Assembly: GCA_947176545.1 (NCBI GenBank)
Contig: CAMWRB010000068.1
Coordinates: 1 to 6,794 of the forward strand
Source: an uncultured Porphyromonadaceae bacterium
GTDB lineage: Bacteria > Bacteroidota > Bacteroidia > Bacteroidales > Muribaculaceae
Reading direction: 5' to 3'
Length of the DNA: 6,794 nucleotides
A program made the position numbers and the translations under genes. Below the pieces are notes generated by a model. That model was not told where the DNA came from and made no database searches. It saw nothing but the letters and a program-made list of their open reading frames with translations. Below, piece after piece: positions 1-4,507 of this stretch (the stretch's first letter is position 1; each line of letters begins with the position of its first letter).

Positions 1-1001
1 AACTCCTTCTGCTCCGGTACTATGTCAGATTCAAGCATCAGTGATTCGACCTTGACACCCTGCTTGTTGAGTGCTATGATGTCAAGTGCTCTGGAGGCAT
101 CGATGGTGACAAGATTGGCGGCAATGTGCTTATCGGTGGAATAGGTGATTTTGCGTGACAATATATCCACCTTAAACTGATAGAACTCCTGTTCTTTGGT
201 ATAAAGGACTGCATCCCGCGGGGGAAGCTGTCGGTTAGCTTCGGCGTAGGCATCTGTCTCGAAGTTGATACAGCATTTCAGTTTGCCGCACTGACCGGCC
301 AGTTTCTGCGGATTCATCGAAAGGTCCTGTACTCGGGCGGCTCCGGTGCCTACCGAAACAAATTTGGACATCCATGACGAGCAACAGAGAGGACGTCCGC
401 ACGGACCGATACCTCCGATACGGCCTGCCTCCTGGCGGGCACCTATCTGCTTCATCTCGATACGCACCTTGAATGTGTCAGCGAGTATACGTATGAGTTT
501 ACGGAAGTCCACGCGCTCATCGGCGATATAGTAGAATATCGCCTTGGCTCCGTCACCCTGATACTCGACATCACCTATCTTCATATTGAGTTCGAGTTCA
601 GCGGCAATCTGCCGTGAGCGTATCATGGTTTCCTCCTCCCGCTGTTGAGCGGCTCGAAACCGTTCCATATCGCTGTCGGTAGCATGTCGGAGCACACGTT
701 TCAGCTCGTCTGTATTGACACCGTTGGTCTTCTTCATCTGAAGCTTGACGAGCGGGCCGACCATACACACCTTGCCTATGTCGGTGCCGGGAGCAGCCTC
801 GACAGCAACCCAATCTCCAATCTTCAGATTAAGTCTGTCAGGATTGAGATAGAAGGCTGAGCGTGTGTTCTTGAACACGACCTGCACTATCTCCGTGCCA
901 CCGACATACTCGATGTCGGAAAGCCAGTCGGTCGCTGCAAGTTTGCCACGCAGTCTCAAGGATTCGCTTAATTCCGACTTATTCTGCATCTCACTCATCA
1001 T
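1..1001 (-). CDS. ricT: PSP1 domain protein, RicT/YaaT-like (3' end beyond the window)
   Basis: The frame is open from the first ATG at 1001 to the left edge, giving 333 codons and two bases with no stop, so the C-terminus is missing. Residues about 135-245 match the PSP1/YaaT core as I know it: GPCGRPLCC at 199-207, then LSMNP at 227-231 and GQCGKLKCC at 236-244. The six cysteines (201, 206, 207, 238, 243, 244) lie in the regions where the family carries its Fe-S-associated cysteines. In Bacillus subtilis, RicT joins RicA and RicF in the cytoplasmic Y-complex, which carries [4Fe-4S] clusters and directs RNase Y processing; it also affects sporulation and competence. Here the start overlaps the rny stop by 4 bp (ATGA), which suggests translational coupling. 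ATGs at 998 and 989 are alternative starts. The family call is strong. The RicT role is inferred, because no RicA or RicF gene is in view. Confidence 0.9.
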   Translation of the reverse strand, partial: MMSEMQNKSELSESLRLRGKLAATDWLSDIEYVGGTEIVQVVFKNTRSAFYLNPDRLNLKIGDWVAVEAAPGTDIGKVCMVGPLVKLQMKKTNGVNTDELKRVLRHATDSDMERFRAAQQREEETMIRSRQIAAELELNMKIGDVEYQGDGAKAIFYYIADERVDFRKLIRILADTFKVRIEMKQIGARQEAGRIGGIGPCGRPLCCSSWMSKFVSVGTGAARVQDLSMNPQKLAGQCGKLKCCINFETDAYAEANRQLPPRDAVLYTKEQEFYQFKVDILSRKITYSTDKHIAANLVTIDASRALDIIALNKQGVKVESLMLESDIVPEQKE

Positions 1002-2581
1002 TTAGCGTATGCGACAGCACGGGTCTCGCGGATGACAGTGATTTTCACCTGTCCGGGATATGTCATCTCGTCCTGAATCTTTTTAGCTATTTCCGCGCTA
1101 AGCTTTTCTGTCTCCTCATCTGTAATCTTGTCGGCACCGACGATGACGCGCAGCTCTCGACCTGCCTGGATAGCGTAAGTCTTGATAACACCGGGATATG
1201 AGAGTGCAAGCTGTTCGAGGTCGTTAAGTCGTTTGATGTATGCCTCGACTATCTCACGTCGAGCACCGGGACGGGCGCCGGATATGGCGTCACAGACCTG
1301 CACGATGGGTGCGAGCAGTGAAGTCTGTTCCACTTCGTCGTGGTGTGCGCCTATAGCATTGCATATGTCGGCTTTCTCCTTAAACTTCTCGGCGAGTTTC
1401 ATGCCAAGGAGTGCGTGTGGCAGTTCGGGCTCATCGTCGGGCACTTTGCCTATGTCATGCAACAATCCGGCACGACGCGCCTTCTTCGGATTGAGCCCTA
1501 ATTCGGATGCCATCACGGCACACAGGTTGGCGGTCTCCCGTGAGTGCTGCAACAGGTTCTGACCATATGAAGAACGATACTTCATCTTTCCGACCATACG
1601 TATCAGTTCGGGATGCAGACCGTGAATACCCAGGTCGATGGCGGTGCGTTTTCCGGTCTCGATAATCTCTTCCTCGACCTGCTTGCGGACTTTGGCGACA
1701 ACCTCTTCGATACGTGCCGGATGAATACGTCCGTCGACAACGAGCTGATGCAGGGCCAGACGTGCTATCTCTCTTCTGACGGGGTCGAATCCGGACAGAA
1801 CGATAGCTTCGGGAGTGTCGTCGACAATAATCTCAATGCCGGTGGCTGCTTCAAGTGCACGGATATTGCGGCCCTCACGACCGATTATACGACCTTTGAT
1901 TTCGTCGTTGTCTATGTGGAATACCGTTACGGAATTTTCTACCGCGGTCTCGGTCGCTACACGCTGGATTGACTGTATGACGATACGTTTGGCCTCTTTG
2001 GAGGCGGTAAGTTTTGCATCGTCCATGATGTCATTGATATATCCCTGCGCCTGTGTCTTTGCCTCATCTTTGAGCGATTCGACAAGTTTCTCCTTGGCCT
2101 CTTCGGCAGAGAGTCCCGATAGTTTCTCGAGTTGAGTGCGGGCTTCGGCTACGAGTGCATCCAGTTCGATATTGCGGTTGTCAAGCTGATGCTGTCTGGC
2201 GTCAAGATGAGAGTCGCGTTCGTCGAGCTGCTGGTCTCGTTCACGCAGTTGATTCTCTTTGGAGTCAATCTCCTTTTTCTTGCGGTTGAGGTCACCCTGC
2301 ATCTGATTTAGCTGGATTTCGCGCTGTTTGGCGCGTGCCTCGGAAGATTGTACTTTTGACAGACGTTGTGACGCAGTGCGCTCCGCGTCATTGATGATTT
2401 TGAGTTCCTCCTCGCGAGCTTTGAGTTTGGATTTCTCCATAATGACGTCAGCTTCGCGTTTAGCCTCGTCAAGGATAATGTTGGCCTGAGATGAGGCGGA
2501 TTTTTTAGTGAATACAGTTGTGATGTAGTATCCTATTGCCAGTCCGATGACCAGCGCCAGTATTGCAATTACTATCTCCAT
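998..2581 (-). CDS. rny: Ribonuclease Y
   Basis: Membrane-anchored endoribonuclease that starts mRNA decay and processing. The 527-residue product has the full family layout and usual length. An N-terminal membrane helix at about 2-22 is followed by a long charged coiled coil (about 30-170, rich in K, E, R, Q and D). A KH RNA-binding domain carries [10 protein letters not shown] at 230-239, and an HD domain carries the metal-binding residues: H346, H375-D376 in LLHDIGK, H413-H414 and D431. All the catalytic positions I can recognise are intact. The start at 2581 places the membrane helix right at the N-terminus, as expected. No Shine-Dalgarno sequence is visible; the upstream stretch is A/T-rich, which is normal for Bacteroidetes. 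It follows zapA by 75 bp and overlaps the downstream ricT-like gene by 4 bp. An inverted repeat ends 13 bp before its start and might affect its expression. Confidence 0.97.
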   Translation of the reverse strand: MEIVIAILALVIGLAIGYYITTVFTKKSASSQANIILDEAKREADVIMEKSKLKAREEELKIINDAERTASQRLSKVQSSEARAKQREIQLNQMQGDLNRKKKEIDSKENQLRERDQQLDERDSHLDARQHQLDNRNIELDALVAEARTQLEKLSGLSAEEAKEKLVESLKDEAKTQAQGYINDIMDDAKLTASKEAKRIVIQSIQRVATETAVENSVTVFHIDNDEIKGRIIGREGRNIRALEAATGIEIIVDDTPEAIVLSGFDPVRREIARLALHQLVVDGRIHPARIEEVVAKVRKQVEEEIIETGKRTAIDLGIHGLHPELIRMVGKMKYRSSYGQNLLQHSRETANLCAVMASELGLNPKKARRAGLLHDIGKVPDDEPELPHALLGMKLAEKFKEKADICNAIGAHHDEVEQTSLLAPIVQVCDAISGARPGARREIVEAYIKRLNDLEQLALSYPGVIKTYAIQAGRELRVIVGADKITDEETEKLSAEIAKKIQDEMTYPGQVKITVIRETRAVAYAK

Positions 2582-2594
2582 GGTATGTTATTTA

Positions 2595-2636
2595 TGTGGA
2601 TATTAATGATTGGAATTCAACGTTTTTGTATCCACA
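2595..2636 (-). promoter_or_regulatory. 8-bp inverted repeat (candidate hairpin) in the rny leader
   Basis: TGTGGATA at 2595-2602 and its perfect reverse complement TATCCACA at 2629-2636 flank a 26-base spacer in the zapA-rny gap. In the operon mRNA this could form an 8-bp stem that ends 13 bases before the rny start codon. No T-run follows, so it does not look like an intrinsic terminator. A leader hairpin affecting rny translation, or an RNase processing site, is an inference. A chance repeat is possible. Confidence 0.45.
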
Positions 2637-2643
2637 CGCACCA

Positions 2644-2654
2644 TGTCCCGGACA
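2644..2654. repeat. 11-bp palindrome TGTCC-C-GGACA just after zapA
   Basis: A perfect dyad of two 5-base arms around a single central base lies two bases beyond the zapA stop codon. As RNA it could only form a weak 4-bp stem with a 3-base loop. As DNA it resembles a small operator-type dyad. No function is known, and its short length makes chance a reasonable explanation. Confidence 0.3.
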
Positions 2655-2656
2655 GT

Positions 2657-2953
2657 TCAGTTAGTATCTTTATTCAGCAGAGAGTCCAAAAGTAGTTCTG
2701 TGTCCTGAGCCGCTGCTATCGCATTGTCATATCGATGACGCAGGTCGAGATAATATGAAGCATACTGATATGCTATCATCGCGAGCAGTTCGGTAGTGCT
2801 CTTCTTCGGAAACTCTATTCTCCAGCCTCTGTACAGGTCGCCGATAGCCTGTTCGGTCTGTCGGACTATATCTTGACTTGAGAAAGGTACGGTGAGAAGG
2901 AGTTCTTCTCCCGCTATGTTGATTTTCATTCTAACGTTCTTGCTTTGGGCCAT
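2657..2953 (-). CDS. zapA: Cell division protein ZapA
   Basis: Small cytoplasmic protein that binds FtsZ and promotes bundling of filaments in the Z-ring. From the ATG at 2953 the product has 98 residues, the usual ZapA size. The N-terminal strand region reads MKINIAGEELLLTVP (residues 9-23). A helical part containing ELLAMIAYQYASYYLDL (about 55-71) matches the ZapA pattern, and the C-terminal helix (about 70-93) can form the family's dimerising coiled coil. An earlier in-frame ATG at 2989 would add 12 residues (MLPTTPLSDTRV) and overlap the upstream gene by 26 bp. I prefer 2953 because it leaves a clean 10-bp gap after the upstream stop, and those extra residues do not look like ZapA. Its neighbours are a small coiled-coil gene upstream and rny downstream. 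Confidence 0.88.
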   Translation of the reverse strand: MAQSKNVRMKINIAGEELLLTVPFSSQDIVRQTEQAIGDLYRGWRIEFPKKSTTELLAMIAYQYASYYLDLRHRYDNAIAAAQDTELLLDSLLNKDTN

Positions 2954-2963
2954 AACGCGTGTG

Positions 2964-3269
2964 TCAGAGAGAGGGGTCGTCGGTAGCAAGAGCTATTGCC
3001 TTGTCAATCCGACGGATGATTGAGGAGATTTTGCGACGGGTCTCTATCAGGCTGTTTTCATCCTTGGCCAGACGGTATGAAACGCGGAGATATTCAACTT
3101 CCAGTTGTGACTGCTCGAGTGCCTTCCGTGCCTCCTGAAGGTCCTGCATCAGTGACGCATTCTTACGCTCAAGCTCCGCGCATTGCTCAGCCAGCTTTTG
3201 TCGTCCGTCCTCAAGCTCAGATACCTTCGATTTTATATTTGACAGGATTGAACTTAAGGATGAGGCCAT
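2964..3269 (-). CDS. Small coiled-coil protein, possible ZapB-like division factor
   Basis: The product has 101 residues and no signal peptide or membrane segment. Residues about 10-70 are rich in L, E, K, Q and R with heptad-like spacing (SELEDGRQKLAEQCAELERK at 17-36), which predicts a long coiled coil. The tail ends in a basic, hydrophobic helix (RRKISSIIRRIDKAIALA, about 78-95). It is the first gene after a good promoter, and its stop lies 10 bp before the preferred zapA start, so the two are very likely co-transcribed. From memory, small coiled-coil proteins with a similar I-D-K-x-I-A-L tail often precede zapA in Bacteroidetes. A ZapB-like partner of ZapA is a reasonable guess from size, coiled coil and position, but no sequence motif proves it. 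One cysteine (C30) is present. Confidence 0.8.
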   Translation of the reverse strand: MASSLSSILSNIKSKVSELEDGRQKLAEQCAELERKNASLMQDLQEARKALEQSQLEVEYLRVSYRLAKDENSLIETRRKISSIIRRIDKAIALATDDPSL

Positions 3270-3292
3270 GATAAAAAGTCGCTAAATCATTA

Positions 3293-3322
3293 CAAAGGTA
3301 ACAAAAATTCTGTATATTGCAA
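3293..3322 (-). promoter_or_regulatory. Bacteroidetes-type promoter of the coiled-coil/zapA/rny/ricT operon
   Basis: Reading the minus strand, a -33 element TTG (3322-3320) is followed by exactly 19 bases and then TACCTTTG (3300-3293). This is a perfect match to the TAnnTTTG -7 box used by the Bacteroidetes primary sigma factor, at the usual spacing. Transcription would begin near 3286-3289, giving a leader of about 17-20 bases before the ATG at 3269. No other such box was noticed ahead of zapA or rny, so this may drive all four genes. Confidence 0.65.
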
Positions 3323-3337
3323 TGTTTTGAGCATAGA

Positions 3338-3365
3338 TTGTTATTTCGATAATTTGCTATATTTG
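3338..3365 (+). promoter_or_regulatory. Candidate promoter for the acyltransferase gene
   Basis: TATATTTG at 3358-3365 fits the Bacteroidetes TAnnTTTG -7 box on the plus strand. The nearest upstream TTG (3338-3340) is 17 bases away, slightly shorter than the usual 19-21, so the match is weaker than the one on the opposite strand. A start near 3372 would leave about 70 bases of leader before the ATG at 3444. The region is very A/T-rich, so a chance match is possible. Confidence 0.35.
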
Positions 3366-3372
3366 TATTTTG

Positions 3373-3386
3373 ATATTGTCGAATAT
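3373..3386 (+). repeat. Short inverted repeat ATATT-GTCG-AATAT in the acyltransferase leader
   Basis: A perfect 5-bp inverted repeat with a 4-base loop. It extends to 7 pairs if one G-T wobble and an outer T-A pair are counted (3371-3388). It sits just downstream of the candidate -7 box. It could be an operator or a weak leader hairpin, but short inverted repeats arise easily in A/T-rich DNA. Confidence 0.25.
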
Positions 3387-3398
3387 TAAGCAGTGTAC

Positions 3399-3420
3399 GC
3401 TTTATCATAAGCTTTCATAA
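3399..3420 (+). repeat. Imperfect tandem repeat GCTTTATCATAA / GCTTTCATAA
   Basis: Two adjacent copies (3399-3410 and 3411-3420) differ by a 2-base indel. They lie 24 bases before the acyltransferase start. Function is unknown; this may be a small duplication in the leader or a paired protein-binding site. Confidence 0.3.
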
Positions 3421-3443
3421 TCGGGATTAATTGGTAATCAAGT

Positions 3444-4490
3444 ATGTATGAAAATAATCAATCTTCGGTCATAGACACTTTCACAACTGAGCTTCGTCCT
3501 GACGGGACTTACTTACAATCCCGGGACAAGGGAGTGGCATCTATATATATTCTCAAGGCATTGGGAGCTTTCTTCGTAGTCTGTATTCATTGCAGACTTG
3601 ACAGCAGGATACTATATCCCGTCATCCATACGGCTGTACCATTCTTTTTCATGATATCGGGTTATTTTCTTTTTACGCCCGATAAGGAGGGTGCTATCGA
3701 CAGATGTGTCAGGTCTCTCTCCAGGATTTTCCGGATAACAATTTATGCCAATCTATTTTATTATATCGCTTTTTATCTGCCGGAGGATATGTTGCCGCTG
3801 AAATCGCTGCGGGAGATTGTAGCTTTTATAACAATCGGGGACGGTCTGGGAACACACCTGTGGTATCTGAATGCTTATGTAGAGACATTGATTTTGGTGA
3901 TATTGGCATTGCGTGTGGACCGGCTTAAGTGGTTGTGGTGGTGTATACCGCTCTTCTTATTGTTCGGATTAGCTGCCGGAACGTATCAATTTCTATTCTC
4001 ATTCCTGCCAAACAAGCTCACATTGTCCCGCAATTTCCTGACCACCGGCGTGACTTGTTTCGGTATCGGATGGTTGATGCGTCAGTATGGCGCGGCATTG
4101 TTGCGTCGGGTTAAATCTCCCGCTCTGCTCACCTGTTTGCTGCTGATATTGTCAGTGGCTGAGACCTTCCTGATAATGAGAGGAGGTCATTTGCTCAAAG
4201 GAGACTATATCATAACAACCATGCCCCTGTCTGCCTTAATGCTGCTGACCGCTGTCAAGTATCCGAATTGGGGACGCGGGAGTGTGGCTGATTCTATCGG
4301 CAGAAAGTATTCACTCGATATATACATATTCCACCTCTTCGTCCTGCAAATGATTGCGGCCGTTAATTTTCAGTATCTCGATATACAGCAGGGAATATTC
4401 CGGATAATATTCGCGCCGGCGACTTATTTGCTGACTATTGTGTTCGTGTATATATGGCAAAAATTCCCGCGCTTCGGTCCTGACTTCTGA
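3444..4490 (+). CDS. Membrane acyltransferase, acyltransferase-3 (OafA-like) family
   Basis: Integral inner-membrane protein of 348 residues, a usual length for the family, with about ten hydrophobic segments (for example about 34-50, 61-77, 139-156, 226-245, 289-308 and 319-338). Family marks are visible: K38, ten residues, then H49, fitting the (R/K)-X10-H motif of the first membrane helix; VPFFFMISGYFL at 65-76; HLWYLNAY at 138-145; and SLDIYIFH at 290-297. Such enzymes move acetyl or other acyl groups onto sugars of LPS, capsule, exopolysaccharide or small molecules; the substrate cannot be told here. The start is the first ATG after an in-frame stop (TAA at 3435), which leaves a polar N-terminal tail of about 30 residues before the first helix. 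It is monocistronic by position, divergent from the zapA operon and convergent with lptD. It looks somewhat more A/T-rich than its neighbours, so acquisition by transfer is possible. Confidence 0.85.
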   Translation: MYENNQSSVIDTFTTELRPDGTYLQSRDKGVASIYILKALGAFFVVCIHCRLDSRILYPVIHTAVPFFFMISGYFLFTPDKEGAIDRCVRSLSRIFRITIYANLFYYIAFYLPEDMLPLKSLREIVAFITIGDGLGTHLWYLNAYVETLILVILALRVDRLKWLWWCIPLFLLFGLAAGTYQFLFSFLPNKLTLSRNFLTTGVTCFGIGWLMRQYGAALLRRVKSPALLTCLLLILSVAETFLIMRGGHLLKGDYIITTMPLSALMLLTAVKYPNWGRGSVADSIGRKYSLDIYIFHLFVLQMIAAVNFQYLDIQQGIFRIIFAPATYLLTIVFVYIWQKFPRFGPDF

Positions 4491-4507
4491 TTATGTGTCA
4501 CAAGCCG

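Noticed and set aside
598..860. Open frames at 598-813 (minus) and 645-860 (plus)
   Set aside because: Both lie within the RicT-like gene, whose own frame is open throughout and carries recognisable family motifs.
1182..2135. Several plus-strand open frames opposite rny (1182-1562, 1613-1972, 1815-2135)
   Set aside because: They are antisense to a complete, well-conserved rny gene, overlap one another, and give Ser-rich or otherwise featureless products typical of shadow frames.
2582..2656. 6S RNA or another structured RNA next to zapA, as seen with ssrS in E. coli
   Set aside because: The 75-bp gap is far too short for 6S RNA, and no long central-bubble hairpin is visible.
2954..2989. Longer ZapA starting at 2989
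   Set aside because: It would overlap the upstream gene by 26 bp and add residues unlike the ZapA N-terminus; the ATG at 2953 fits the family better.
3217..3408. Minus-strand 63-codon open frame overlapping the first gene of the operon and its promoter
   Set aside because: It runs through the -33 and -7 elements and out of frame over the coiled-coil gene; its Asn/Tyr/Cys-rich product resembles translated A/T-rich spacer.
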